From: Chryseobacterium viscerum
GTDB taxonomy: Bacteria; Bacteroidota; Bacteroidia; Flavobacteriales; Weeksellaceae
Assembly: GCF_002899945.2 (NCBI RefSeq)
Contig: NZ_PPEG02000011.1
Location: 27,307 to 91,306, forward strand
Direction of reading: 5' to 3'
Length of the DNA: 64,000 bases
Position 1 is the stretch's first letter. Each line of letters begins with the position of its first letter. The position numbers were made by a program, and so were the translations under genes. Positions 1-9,034 of this stretch are shown here, in pieces. The notes beneath the pieces are model-generated. The model searched no databases, was not told where the DNA came from, and worked only from the letters and a program-made list of their open reading frames with translations.

Positions 1-327
1 CAATTTCTTATGAATCCTGGAGAAATTACCGTAAATCCAAATCTTAAAGCTGAATTGAGCGGTTATGGAATTACCGATTACAGCAATCTCGTTCCTGTTC
101 AGCTGATGAATTTTGCAAATCTTTTGACTCTGAAAGGGTTTATCATTATGATTGGCGGTGGTTTTTTGGTAGGCTTCGGAACCCGTTATGCAGGCGGTTG
201 TACAAGTGGTCATGCCATTATGGGATTATCCAATCTTCAGTGGCCGTCATTAGTTGCGACGATTTGTTTTATGGCTGGAGGGTTTCTGATGGCAAATGTG
301 ATTTTACCAATTATTCTTTCACTTTAA
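1..327 (+). CDS. YeeE/YedE-family sulfur transporter half, N-terminal part (5' partial)
   Basis: This is an integral membrane protein of the YeeE/YedE (TsuA/PmpA-like) family, which imports thiosulfate or other reduced sulfur compounds. The frame is open to the left edge (Q-F-L precede the first Met at base 10), so the true start lies outside the window. The visible part has two hydrophobic segments and the family motif YAGGCTSGHAIMG at about residues 60-72 from that Met; its conserved Cys is thought to relay the sulfur substrate. It ends 12 bases before a second YeeE-type gene, the usual two-gene arrangement. The downstream persulfide-handling gene supports a sulfur role. The exact substrate is inferred. 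Confidence 0.85.
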   Translation, partial: QFLMNPGEITVNPNLKAELSGYGITDYSNLVPVQLMNFANLLTLKGFIIMIGGGFLVGFGTRYAGGCTSGHAIMGLSNLQWPSLVATICFMAGGFLMANVILPIILSL

Positions 328-339
328 ATTTTAATTATT

Positions 340-822
340 ATGAAAAAAGAAAAACACACATTTCATCAGGATGGCATAAACGTCACTGGAAACTCTCTGA
401 AAAATCATTGGTCTTACCAAATAAAATATCTTGTAGTAGGAATTCTATTCGGAATTGTTTTCGTCAAGTCTGAAGTGATCAGCTGGTTCAGAATTCAGGA
501 AATGTTTCGCCTGCAGTCATTTCATATGTTTGGCATTATCGGAAGTGCAATAGTAACGGGAATGATTTCGATCTGGCTGATCAGGCAATTCAATATCAAA
601 ACGATCGATGGGGATTCTATCTCAATTGCTCCGAAAAAATTCAATAAAGGACAAATCTATGGCGGGCTCATTTTTGGTTTTGGTTGGGCAATTACCGGCG
701 CTTGTCCCGGACCGTTGTTCGCGCAGATCGGAACAGGATCATTGGTTGTGATTGTTACATTAATAAGTGCCATTTTTGGAACTTGGGTCTATGGATATTT
801 CAGAGACAAACTGCCGCATTAA
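340..822 (+). CDS. YeeE/YedE-family sulfur transporter half, second subunit
   Basis: This 160-residue membrane protein has about four hydrophobic segments and the motif GACPGPLFAQIG near residues 126-137, the PmpB/DUF6691-type counterpart of the Cys motif in the preceding gene. The two short proteins probably pair to form one channel for a sulfur compound, as in other Bacteroidota. It starts 12 bases after the upstream stop and is followed after 100 bases by the persulfide dioxygenase-rhodanese fusion, so co-transcription is likely. An unusually long hydrophilic N-terminus (about 28 residues, His/Lys-rich) precedes the first membrane segment. The family is clear; the substrate is not proven. 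Confidence 0.85.
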   Translation: MKKEKHTFHQDGINVTGNSLKNHWSYQIKYLVVGILFGIVFVKSEVISWFRIQEMFRLQSFHMFGIIGSAIVTGMISIWLIRQFNIKTIDGDSISIAPKKFNKGQIYGGLIFGFGWAITGACPGPLFAQIGTGSLVVIVTLISAIFGTWVYGYFRDKLPH

Positions 823-922
823 AGCAGTTAGCAGCATCTTTTATGTTGCGAAAATCTAAGTTCATAAAAGATTATTCTGGAATTTTGGTTAAAATAAATT
901 AAGTTTAATAAAAATAAAAGTT

Positions 923-2323
923 ATGTTTTTTCAACATATTTACGATAAAAGCCTAGCGCAGGCAAGTTACCTGATCGGTTGTCAGGCAAAAGGCGAAGCG
1001 ATTGTTATTGATGCAAAAAGAGATATTGATACCTATCTGCAGATAGCAAAAGAAAATAATCTCAAGATCACACATATTACAGAAACGCATATTCACGCAG
1101 ATTTTCTGTCCGGCTCACGTGAACTTGCTTTGGTGACTGATGCTGATCTTTATCTTTCCGATGAAGGCGGTGAGGACTGGCAATATGAGTTTCCGCATAT
1201 CGGTCTAAAGAATGGTGATGAAATAAAAGTTGGAAATCTGACATTGAAAGTTGTACACACGCCCGGACACACACCAGAAAGTATCAGCTTTTTATTGACC
1301 GATCATCCGGCGACAGATGAGCCCGTGATGATATTCACCGGAGATTTTGTGTTTGTAGGCGATGTCGGAAGACCTGATCTTTTGGAAAAAGCAGCCGGTA
1401 TTGAAGGAACTCAGGAAAAAGGAGCGAAAGATTTATATCAGTCAGTACAGGATTTCAGCAGACTTCCCTCGTTTATTCAGGTTTGGCCGGGACACGGTGC
1501 CGGTTCTGCTTGCGGGAAATCTCTTGGAGCAGTTCCAAGTTCTACCATTGGTTATGAAAAGATCCGTAATTGGGCATTTCAATATAAAGATGATGAAGAT
1601 GGTTTCATTGATTATCTTTTGGAGGGACAGCCTGAGCCTCCGAAATATTTTGCAATGATGAAAAAACTCAATAAAGTGGATAGACCTTTATTGACCGAAG
1701 TTCCTCAGCAGAGAAAACTTTCCAAAGAAGAATTTCTCAAAGCATATTCTGAAGATGTGATTGTCATTGATACAAGAGATAAAGTGGATTTTGCAAACGG
1801 TTTTATTTCTAATAGCATCAATATTCAGGGTAATAATTCTTTTTCAACGTGGATGGGTTGGATTTTAGATTATTCCCAACCATTTATTCTGATTGCAGAA
1901 CAAGATAAAATGGATGATCTTACAAGAAAACTCATGCGAATCGGGATGGATCAGATGATGGGTTTTGTGGAAGATGTAAATGATTTTGGTTTAGATTTGC
2001 TGACCTCTGATATTATTGATATTAATGAGTTTAAGACCTATCTGAAACGAGACGATATACAGATTGTGGATGTGAGAAACAAAACAGAGCATGAAGAAGC
2101 GCACATACAAAATGCGGACAATATTTTTGTCGGTACTTTGGAAGACCATCTTGATGAAATTTCTAATGACAAAACAGTGATCATTCATTGTCAGAGTGGT
2201 GATAGGGCAGCAATCGCGTATTCAATTCTAAGAAAAAACGGTTTTGAAAAAGTGAAAAATTTTTCAGGTGGAATGAAAGAGTGGTTGGTTGTAAACGGTG
2301 CAACTTCTAATTGTAATATCTGA
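923..2323 (+). CDS. MBL-fold persulfide-dioxygenase-like protein fused to two rhodanese domains
   Basis: The first 250 or so residues form an ETHE1/CstB-type metallo-beta-lactamase domain: H56-I-H58-A-D60, a second ligand region with HTPGHTPES, and TGDFVFVGDVGRPDL carrying the bridging Asp. Two rhodanese domains follow. The first (about 268-360) has no Cys in the active loop. The second (about 370-462) has the intact loop HCQSGDR. The family oxidises or transfers persulfide sulfur in the cytoplasm, detoxifying sulfide. The last His of the usual HxHxDH is Phe here (HIHADF); that His is not an iron ligand in ETHE1. It lies directly after the sulfur transporter halves, consistent with import followed by detoxification. 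At 466 residues it matches the fusion length. Confidence 0.88.
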   Translation: MFFQHIYDKSLAQASYLIGCQAKGEAIVIDAKRDIDTYLQIAKENNLKITHITETHIHADFLSGSRELALVTDADLYLSDEGGEDWQYEFPHIGLKNGDEIKVGNLTLKVVHTPGHTPESISFLLTDHPATDEPVMIFTGDFVFVGDVGRPDLLEKAAGIEGTQEKGAKDLYQSVQDFSRLPSFIQVWPGHGAGSACGKSLGAVPSSTIGYEKIRNWAFQYKDDEDGFIDYLLEGQPEPPKYFAMMKKLNKVDRPLLTEVPQQRKLSKEEFLKAYSEDVIVIDTRDKVDFANGFISNSINIQGNNSFSTWMGWILDYSQPFILIAEQDKMDDLTRKLMRIGMDQMMGFVEDVNDFGLDLLTSDIIDINEFKTYLKRDDIQIVDVRNKTEHEEAHIQNADNIFVGTLEDHLDEISNDKTVIIHCQSGDRAAIAYSILRKNGFEKVKNFSGGMKEWLVVNGATSNCNI

Positions 2324-2357
2324 AATCACTAAATTGAAACAAAATAAAAACATTAAT

Positions 2358-2996
2358 ATGGAAGATAATAAAGTAAACGATCTGTGGACTTCGAGATGGG
2401 ATGACCGATATAGCAAGGAAGAGTTTGCTTATGGTGAAGAACCCAATAATTATTTAAAAGAACAATTGTCAAAACTAACGGTTGGTTCAATTCTTTTCCC
2501 TGCAGAAGGAGAAGGACGAAATGCCGTTTATGCTGCCAAAAGAGGTTGGAATGTTTCTGCGTTCGACATTAGTGTTGAAGGTAAAAACAAAGCGGTTAAA
2601 CTTGCTAACAAAAATGATGTGACAATCAATTACAAAGTTGGTGAATTGGAAACATTTGTTTTTGAAAATGAACAATTTGATGCAATCGCATTGATCTACG
2701 CACATTTTCCTCCAACTATCAAATCGCTTTACCATCAAACATTTGACAGATTACTGAAAAAAAATGGAACCATCATCTTTGAAGCATTTAGTAAAAAACA
2801 TATCGATTATGTTACGGCAGACGATAAAGTAGGTGGGCCAAAAGATATTGAAAGTTTATTTTCAATAGAAGAGATCAGGTCAGACTTTCCAAACTATGAA
2901 ATTATTGAATTATCTGAACTGGAAATTGAACTAAGTGAAGGACTTTATCACAATGGAGTAGGCTCGGTAATAAGGTTCGTTGGAAGAAAAAAGTGA
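2358..2996 (+). CDS. class I SAM-dependent methyltransferase (TehB/thiopurine-methyltransferase-like)
   Basis: A 212-residue class I methyltransferase. The start is placed at the ATG at 2358 (MEDNKVND) because the conserved W-x-x-R-W/YxxEEFAYGxEPN region follows directly; an upstream in-frame start at 2298 would overlap the preceding gene. The SAM-binding motif I is LFPAEGEGRNAVYAAKRGW, followed by AFDIS at the end of strand beta 2. Proteins of this type methylate small thiols, chalcogen oxyanions or other xenobiotics. Its position in a sulfur operon suggests a small sulfur or chalcogen substrate, but that is inference. No membrane or signal sequence is seen. Confidence 0.8.
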   Translation: MEDNKVNDLWTSRWDDRYSKEEFAYGEEPNNYLKEQLSKLTVGSILFPAEGEGRNAVYAAKRGWNVSAFDISVEGKNKAVKLANKNDVTINYKVGELETFVFENEQFDAIALIYAHFPPTIKSLYHQTFDRLLKKNGTIIFEAFSKKHIDYVTADDKVGGPKDIESLFSIEEIRSDFPNYEIIELSELEIELSEGLYHNGVGSVIRFVGRKK

Positions 2997-3103
2997 TTGG
3001 ATGCAGGGAATCATTTTGTATGAGGAGTTTTAAAATGTTGCGTGACCCAATTCAAGACTACAAATTGATGATATTTTTAAATGATAATGAAAAATAGTTG
3101 AAA

Positions 3104-3808
3104 ATGTATAAAAAAATGATCGCATTATTTTTGGCACTTGTTGTAACAGCAAGTATAACAGCACAGAACAAAAACGAACAAAAAATTCTACCGGCTAAAG
3201 AGTTCTACAATAAAATAGAAACTGTTAAAGATGCTCAGCTCGTCGATGTAAGAACTCCAGATGAATTCCTGAACGGACATCTTATCAACGCAATGAATAT
3301 CGATTGGAAAGCAGATGATTTCGAAGAGAAATCTAAAGCTTTGGATAAAAACAGACCGGTATATGTTTATTGTATGAGCGGACCGAGAAGCAATGCTGCT
3401 GGAACAAAACTGCAGGAAATGGGTTTTAATAAAGTCTATGTAATGGAAGGTGGAATGATGAAATGGAGAAACGCAGATCTCCCGGAGATAAAAAAGTCCA
3501 ACACTGCAGGAATGAGTCTTGCGCAGTACAATGAATTATTGGATAGTAAAACTCTTGTTCTTGTAGATTTCTACGCAGAATGGTGCGCCCCGTGCAGAAA
3601 AATGGAGCCATACCTCAAAAAAATAGGATCTGAATTGTCGGACAAAGTAGAAGTCGTAAGAATCAATGCTGATGAAAACACTCAACTATGTAAAGAACTG
3701 CATGTTTCTGCACTTCCTGTTTTAAAATTACACAAAAACAAAAATGTGATCTGGGAAAATGTGGGATTTGTGGAGGAAGCAGAAGTAAGAAAACAAATTT
3801 TGCAATAA
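3104..3808 (+). CDS. secreted rhodanese-thioredoxin fusion protein
   Basis: The start is taken at ATG 3104; a TTG two codons upstream is possible but less likely. An N-terminal signal peptide ends near ITAQ (about residue 21). A rhodanese domain follows, with VDVRTPDEFxxGH and the active loop YCMSGPRS. A thioredoxin domain completes the protein, with AEWCAPCRKM and a cis-Pro region (SALPVLKL). The protein should act in the periplasm, moving sulfane sulfur and reducing disulfides or persulfides. It lies 17 bases before another thioredoxin-like gene, continuing the sulfur/redox module. The fusion is intact, and both catalytic Cys motifs are present. Confidence 0.85.
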   Translation: MYKKMIALFLALVVTASITAQNKNEQKILPAKEFYNKIETVKDAQLVDVRTPDEFLNGHLINAMNIDWKADDFEEKSKALDKNRPVYVYCMSGPRSNAAGTKLQEMGFNKVYVMEGGMMKWRNADLPEIKKSNTAGMSLAQYNELLDSKTLVLVDFYAEWCAPCRKMEPYLKKIGSELSDKVEVVRINADENTQLCKELHVSALPVLKLHKNKNVIWENVGFVEEAEVRKQILQ

Positions 3809-3824
3809 GCATTACTATATAAAA

Positions 3825-4427
3825 ATGGAAAAATTCAAAATATGGCTCAAAAAAAACTGGAGTACAGCACTTTTAGTATTTTTATTTATCTTTTTATTAG
3901 TAAGTCCAGATGCAAAAGCATGGCTGATGAGACAGATTATTTCAACAGGTTTACTCAACTCAAAAATTGAGGAGAAAAATGCTGAAAAGCCCAAAGGAGA
4001 AATAACCTTATCAACCACTGAAAGCTTCAGCGTAAAAGATGAAAACGGAAAAATCAACAATGTCTCTGGACTGAAGGGTAAGGTGGTCTTTATTAATTTC
4101 TGGGCGTCTTGGTGTCCTCCTTGCAGAGCTGAATTTCCTTCAATTCAGAAGTTTTTTGAAAAATATAGAAGCAGAGATGAACTCGTTTTCCTTACTGTAA
4201 ATCTGGATGAAGATCTGGATGCAGGAAAAATGTACCTTGAAAAAGAAAAATTCACAGTGCCGTTTTTATTTCCAAATGGAAATATCCCAAAGGTATATTT
4301 CAGTGGCTCACTTCCTACAACCGTAATTTTGGATAAGACAGGCAAAATAAGATTGCACCACGAAGGAATGGCAGATTACAGCAAAGATTCTTTCTATGAA
4401 GAAATTGATAAACTTTTGAAAGAGTAG
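3825..4427 (+). CDS. TlpA/ResA-like membrane-anchored thioredoxin
   Basis: A single N-terminal membrane anchor (about residues 13-31, rich in Leu/Phe) is followed by a TlpA-type redoxin domain with INFWASWCPPCRAEFP (active site CxxC) and the downstream region PTTVILDKTG. The length of 200 residues is usual for membrane-tethered disulfide reductases facing the periplasm. The gene follows the rhodanese-thioredoxin protein by 16 bases and is the last gene of the run. It probably reduces periplasmic protein disulfides or the neighbouring thioredoxin; the client is unknown. Confidence 0.85.
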   Translation: MEKFKIWLKKNWSTALLVFLFIFLLVSPDAKAWLMRQIISTGLLNSKIEEKNAEKPKGEITLSTTESFSVKDENGKINNVSGLKGKVVFINFWASWCPPCRAEFPSIQKFFEKYRSRDELVFLTVNLDEDLDAGKMYLEKEKFTVPFLFPNGNIPKVYFSGSLPTTVILDKTGKIRLHHEGMADYSKDSFYEEIDKLLKE

Positions 4428-4433
4428 AGATTT

Positions 4434-4455
4434 TGTATTAGTAATACATTTTTAA
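4434..4455 (+). terminator. weak intrinsic terminator after the sulfur operon
   Basis: A short inverted repeat TGTAT-TAGTA-ATACA lies just after the stop codon of the TlpA-like gene and is followed by TTTTT. The stem is only five AT-rich base pairs, so efficiency may be low. Confidence 0.35.
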
Positions 4456-4730
4456 AAATGCAATTTAACATGCTTTTAAAACAACAAGTGTTGTATGTGT
4501 GATATTATTCCTTCAAAATAATCCAGATATCTACCCAATTTATCCCTGTTTTTCCGGTAGACGTTTTTGTTACTATTGTTTTACAGGCATTATTTGAATA
4601 CTGCTGTGAGAAATATCGTTATCAGCATTATATTTAGATGGCTCCATTCCCAAATTATTACAGCAGTAGAAATAGAAATTTAATTCGGAATCATCTGTTA
4701 AATTTTATCAATTTCCAGACTTTGTTTAGA
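4456..4730. other. intergenic region without a recognisable gene
   Basis: An AT-rich stretch between the sulfur operon and the TonB receptor operon. I see no coding frame with a convincing start and no strong hairpin. The promoter of the next gene lies at its right end. Confidence 0.5.
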
Positions 4731-4757
4731 TTGGAATAAAAATATAGTGTACTTTTG
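4731..4757 (+). promoter_or_regulatory. Bacteroidota-type promoter for the small Cys/His protein and TonB receptor operon
   Basis: TTG (4731-4733), 16 bases, then TACTTTTG (4750-4757), which matches the -33/-7 pattern TTG...TAnnTTTG of Bacteroidota sigma factor promoters. The start codon at 4769 is only 11 bases beyond the -7 box, so the transcript would be almost leaderless. Confidence 0.5.
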
Positions 4758-4768
4758 TGGCCTCGGTT

Positions 4769-5110
4769 ATGCAAAAATCTTTCAGAAACTTTTTTGTGTT
4801 TTCATTATTGCTGTTGTTTTTTTATAACGTCAGTGGTGTAGGTATTTGCATAGAACATGCCCAACACAGCAAAAACATTTCTGCAAAATCAAAAAATTCT
4901 AAGACCGAAAAACACTCGTCTATTTCTCAGGATGACGAATGTCAGTGTGCGCTTCACATGCAGATGAATCACATTATGATAACGGATTCTTTCTCGCTCG
5001 AATTTCCTGTAAACAATCTTATTAATCCAGAGATCCCTCATACGAAGGCGGTTAGTTATCGTTGTTTGCTCGACTATTTCAGTTCCCGAGCACCGCCATC
5101 ATTGTCTTAA
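4769..5110 (+). CDS. small secreted Cys/His-rich protein, resembling the HYC_CC_PP group
   Basis: A 113-residue protein starting at ATG 4769; a GTG at 4757 lies inside the promoter box. A hydrophobic N-terminus (about residues 8-22) looks like a signal peptide. Short motifs follow: GICIEHAQ, DDECQCALHMQMNH and a C-terminal RAPPSLS. Small Bacteroidota proteins with similar His/Cys, double-Cys and Pro-Pro signatures are often encoded just before TonB-dependent receptors, as here. The Cys, His and Met residues could bind a metal such as copper or iron, but nothing in the sequence proves it. Assignment to the named group is tentative. Confidence 0.6.
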   Translation: MQKSFRNFFVFSLLLLFFYNVSGVGICIEHAQHSKNISAKSKNSKTEKHSSISQDDECQCALHMQMNHIMITDSFSLEFPVNNLINPEIPHTKAVSYRCLLDYFSSRAPPSLS

Positions 5111-5242
5111 TTCTGCAGTATAATATTCTGTATTTACTCCAACCGACCCATGCAGATTTTCTGATCTGTAAGACAATATCTGTGGACTTTTTGTATTAGA
5201 TCACTACAATAGCTCCTTTTACTAATAGTTGACATAATAACG

Positions 5243-7585
5243 ATGTCAGTCTCATTCATTTATTCAATGACAACCAAAAATTGCATTAATTTGGGAATAA
5301 TTTATTGTATTTCCACAAAAAAAATAAGGCTACCTGCTGCCGCTTTTATCTTCATGTCTCCTTTTCTTAATGCGCAGAAATCTAAGATCGATTCGGTTTC
5401 TGCTACCATACAAACAGTAGAAATCATCGGTCGAAAATCCCAAGGTTATACTTCCGATTATTCATTTGTCGCCACCAAAATAGCGATCAATAATAAGGAT
5501 CTGCCAATGACCCTTAACACCATTACCAAGGAATTGATGAATGACCGGCAGGCATTCCAGCTTGGCGATGTGATGAAAAATATAAGTGGTGTCTCTCCTT
5601 CCAGCTATTATAATCAGTACAACATCCGTGGTATCAGTCAAAATGAAGAGGGACAGATCATCAACGGATTGCGGACGAGACAATTCTATTTTCTACAACC
5701 GATGACCTCCAATATTGAAAGGGTAGAGGTCTTCAAAGGTCCCGCAAGTATTTCGATGTCCAGCGTAGATCCTGGTGGCACGATCAATATGGTGACCAAA
5801 AAGCCGCTGCTCAATCCTCGTCATGAGGTCAGTTTTTCTGGCGGAAGTTTTGATACCTACCGTGTTACAACGGATCTTACCGGACCGCTCAACAAGAATA
5901 AGACCTTGTTATACCGCTTCAACGGCGCTTATCAAGATGCAGGTTCATTTCGGGACAATGTAAATAATAATGGCATTTTAATTTCTCCATCAATAAGTTA
6001 CGTTCCGAACGAAAAAACATCCTTAAATGTAGAATTGATCTTTAATAACCTTCACGGAAATCTTGACCGTGGCCAACCCATTTTTGGAGCTGTGGCTGGA
6101 AAGACCGATTTGAACAGTACTCCGAAAAGCTTAAATCTGGGTGCTCCCGCTGATTATTTTAAAACAAAAGAACTGATCATTATGGGTTCTTTTGCGCATC
6201 ATTTCAACAAAAACATAAGTTTCAATGCTTCCTACATGAAACAGTTTTGGCGTGAAGATCTGCAAGAGCATCGTACAACTAATGCTTTCGCTCCCGACAT
6301 TGACAATCAACCAATTCCCAGTCTGGCAATGATGCAGTTTATCCAAAGAAGGCAAAGTTGGGAAGTTGACAATGTAAATGCCTACTTCAATTTTGATTTT
6401 AAGACAGGACAGGTCGAGCACCAGACCTTGATCGGTTATGATACACAGATATGGGAAAAAAGGGATGGCGGACAACAGAATGCCGCAAGAGGTTTCCTTT
6501 TGAAGGATGGTTCTGTCGCCTCTTCTTATGATCCTACTAAGGCAGACAATTATCAACTGGTCAATTACAATGGATCCCTGGTGCCAAAAGCCAATGTTTC
6601 ACCATTTGACCTGACGCCGGGAGCACAGAATCATCAAAGTACAGATCTTTATAATATGAATGTGATGACCGCCCTACCGTCTGCACTTACAACCACGCAT
6701 GCAGCGTATGTTCAGCATCTTTTGACTTGGAAAAGATTCAAAGTCTTATCGGGAATCCGGCAAGAATGGTTTCAAGATATTACCAACTTCAAAAAGTCCG
6801 ATGAAACATCTTTTGATAATGCTAAACTACTCTACAGATTAGGGATCACCTACAGCATCACAGATGAGATCAATATTTACGGTACCTATCTTACAGGCTA
6901 TCAGCCGCAATCTAATACGGTGACACTGATGCCAAATACGGGAAGTTTTAGCGGATCCAGTTCTGCTGCAAGATTCAAACCTCTAACTTCTGACCTGAAG
7001 GAATTTGGTATGAAAGCACAATTATTTGGAAAGATCGCTGTGAATCTGGCTTTATATGAGATCAATCAAAGGAATATTCTGATCAATGCCAACAATCCCG
7101 AAGAGCCAGATCAACTGATACAGCGTGGTGCAGACCGGAGCCGTGGTTTCGAAGCTGAATTCACAGGATACATTGTGCCGCAATGGCATATATACGGTGG
7201 ATACAGCTACATCGATGCCAAGGTTTTAAATGATTCTAATGCTGACCTGAACGGGAAACGGAAAGAAAACACTTCCAAGAACTCGGTCAATATCTGGACA
7301 AGATATAATTTTTCCAATATCAAAGCTTTGAGAAATTTCGGAGTTGGATTGGGAATGTTGTATCAAAGTTCAAAAGTACCGTGGTTCACCAGAAGTTTTG
7401 AGCTTCCTTCCTATGCAACCGTGGACGCCGCTTTATATTACTCACCTTTTAGATCAAAAGTTCAATTCTCGATCAATGTGAATAATATAACCAACACCTC
7501 CTATTGGATAGGCGCCCAAAATTATTTGAGGTTATTTCCCGGTGCTCCAAGAAATTATTTAATAACGGCTACTTATAAATTTTAA
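5243..7585 (+). CDS. TonB-dependent siderophore-type outer-membrane receptor
   Basis: A 780-residue outer-membrane receptor. An N-terminal signal region ends near FLNAQ (about residue 44, long because the first ATG was used; ATG 5267 would shorten it). The plug domain carries NISGVSPSSYYNQYNIRGI, an ERVEVFKGPASISMSSVDPGGTINMVTKKP stretch typical of FhuA/FhuE-like receptors, and the beta barrel ends in Phe (YKF). No SusC-type carboxypeptidase-like domain is present. It is followed after three bases by two ABC permeases and an ATPase, so it is probably co-transcribed with them. The ligand, perhaps a siderophore or metal complex, is inferred from family similarity. Confidence 0.88.
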   Translation: MSVSFIYSMTTKNCINLGIIYCISTKKIRLPAAAFIFMSPFLNAQKSKIDSVSATIQTVEIIGRKSQGYTSDYSFVATKIAINNKDLPMTLNTITKELMNDRQAFQLGDVMKNISGVSPSSYYNQYNIRGISQNEEGQIINGLRTRQFYFLQPMTSNIERVEVFKGPASISMSSVDPGGTINMVTKKPLLNPRHEVSFSGGSFDTYRVTTDLTGPLNKNKTLLYRFNGAYQDAGSFRDNVNNNGILISPSISYVPNEKTSLNVELIFNNLHGNLDRGQPIFGAVAGKTDLNSTPKSLNLGAPADYFKTKELIIMGSFAHHFNKNISFNASYMKQFWREDLQEHRTTNAFAPDIDNQPIPSLAMMQFIQRRQSWEVDNVNAYFNFDFKTGQVEHQTLIGYDTQIWEKRDGGQQNAARGFLLKDGSVASSYDPTKADNYQLVNYNGSLVPKANVSPFDLTPGAQNHQSTDLYNMNVMTALPSALTTTHAAYVQHLLTWKRFKVLSGIRQEWFQDITNFKKSDETSFDNAKLLYRLGITYSITDEINIYGTYLTGYQPQSNTVTLMPNTGSFSGSSSAARFKPLTSDLKEFGMKAQLFGKIAVNLALYEINQRNILINANNPEEPDQLIQRGADRSRGFEAEFTGYIVPQWHIYGGYSYIDAKVLNDSNADLNGKRKENTSKNSVNIWTRYNFSNIKALRNFGVGLGMLYQSSKVPWFTRSFELPSYATVDAALYYSPFRSKVQFSINVNNITNTSYWIGAQNYLRLFPGAPRNYLITATYKF

Positions 7586-7588
7586 ACG

Positions 7589-9034
7589 ATGGCAAGATCC
7601 ACTTTACAACTCATCATCAGAAAAACCCGGCAGGACCTGATGAAAGGAAAACAAAACCTGCTGATCACCGCCACCATACTTCTGTTCTGCTTCTTGAGCA
7701 TCGGAGTTGGTTTCATAAAATACAAAGACACGAGTTCCCAGATAGGAAAATATAGGAAAGAAGTGCGGGAACAGTGGGAACACAGACCTGCAAAACATCC
7801 GCATAGAATGGCACATTATGGCTATCTCGTCTTCAGAATGGGACATCCGTTGAGCATTTTTGATAATGGCTTGGACGATTTTTTAGGGAATGTCATATTC
7901 CTCGAAGCCCATAAACAAAACTCCGCCAATCTTTCGGAGGCGGGAAGCTCTGGAACTTTGGTACGTTTCGGCACGTTTAGCAGTGCATTTATCCTTCAGT
8001 GTCTCGTACCGCTGATCATTTTATTTTTAGGTTTTGGGCTTGTAGCAAAGGAGAGGGAAGATGCTACACTTAAGATTCTAAGTACTCAGGGCGCATCTGG
8101 AAGAGAAATTATCTGGGGTAAGGTATTGGGACTTTGGCAATTTTCATTATTGTTTTTATTGCCGGTCTTGCCAGTGGTTTTTGCTATTGCAGTAGTTTCA
8201 GAAGCCGTCGTTTGGACTGATGTTGTATTTAGGCTTCTGACAATTCTCCCAGCATATATGGTGTATTATTTTTTTATTTCCAGTTTGACTATTTTCATTT
8301 CTGCAAACAGTAGAACAGCTTCATCTGCATTGGTAGGTCTAATAGGTTTTTGGCTGGTATTAGTTATTTTTTTACCGAAAGGAATTCAATTTGCTGCACA
8401 AAATCTGTATCCAATACCTTCCAGGATCGCGTTTGAGACGGTCCTGGAAAAAGATATTCTGAAGGCCGGAGACAGTCATAATCCGGATGATCCTCATTTT
8501 AAAAAGATCAAAGATTCGCTTTTGGCAAATTACAAAGTAGCGTCGACAGATGAGCTGCCATTCAATTACAGCGGATTTGTGATGAAGGAAGGTGAGCGGA
8601 TAAGTTCGCATATCTACATCTCACATCAAAAAGGATTGGAGAAAACCTATGATGATCAGCAACGGTTTTCTGATATCAGTGCCTTTGTAGACCCGATGAT
8701 CGCCATTCGGAATTTCTCGATGATCGCATCTGGAACAGATTACTACTCATACACCGAATTTCAGAAACAGGCAGAAGAGTACCGTTATAAAATGGCACAA
8801 AAGCTCAATGACCTTCAAATCGAAAAGATCAGCAATATAAAGCCAGAGAAAGGCGGTCCACCCGCCATCATAGAAGGAGATAACTGGAAGAAATTTCCGG
8901 ATTTTGAGTACCGTTATACTTCATTTTCAAAAAGTATTCAGCAACAATGGATGCCGGCTGCAGCCCTTATTTTTTGGTTGACAATATGTGTCTTAATGAT
9001 CGAAATATCGGGTCGAAACTTAAAATTAATTTAA
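7589..9034 (+). CDS. ABC-2-type transporter permease with large periplasmic loop (DUF3526-like), first subunit
   Basis: A 481-residue permease. One transmembrane segment at residues 23-43 is followed by a large extracytoplasmic loop, then about five segments between residues 130 and 275 including the VAKEREDATLKILSTQGASGREIIWGKVLG cytoplasmic motif typical of ABC-2/NosY-like permeases. A second soluble loop and a final segment (WMPAAALIFWLTICVLMIEI) complete it. The gene abuts its paralogue without a gap. Permeases of this shape usually export substrates or alter membrane processes with a CcmA-like ATPase. The substrate is unknown. Confidence 0.8.
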   Translation: MARSTLQLIIRKTRQDLMKGKQNLLITATILLFCFLSIGVGFIKYKDTSSQIGKYRKEVREQWEHRPAKHPHRMAHYGYLVFRMGHPLSIFDNGLDDFLGNVIFLEAHKQNSANLSEAGSSGTLVRFGTFSSAFILQCLVPLIILFLGFGLVAKEREDATLKILSTQGASGREIIWGKVLGLWQFSLLFLLPVLPVVFAIAVVSEAVVWTDVVFRLLTILPAYMVYYFFISSLTIFISANSRTASSALVGLIGFWLVLVIFLPKGIQFAAQNLYPIPSRIAFETVLEKDILKAGDSHNPDDPHFKKIKDSLLANYKVASTDELPFNYSGFVMKEGERISSHIYISHQKGLEKTYDDQQRFSDISAFVDPMIAIRNFSMIASGTDYYSYTEFQKQAEEYRYKMAQKLNDLQIEKISNIKPEKGGPPAIIEGDNWKKFPDFEYRYTSFSKSIQQQWMPAAALIFWLTICVLMIEISGRNLKLI

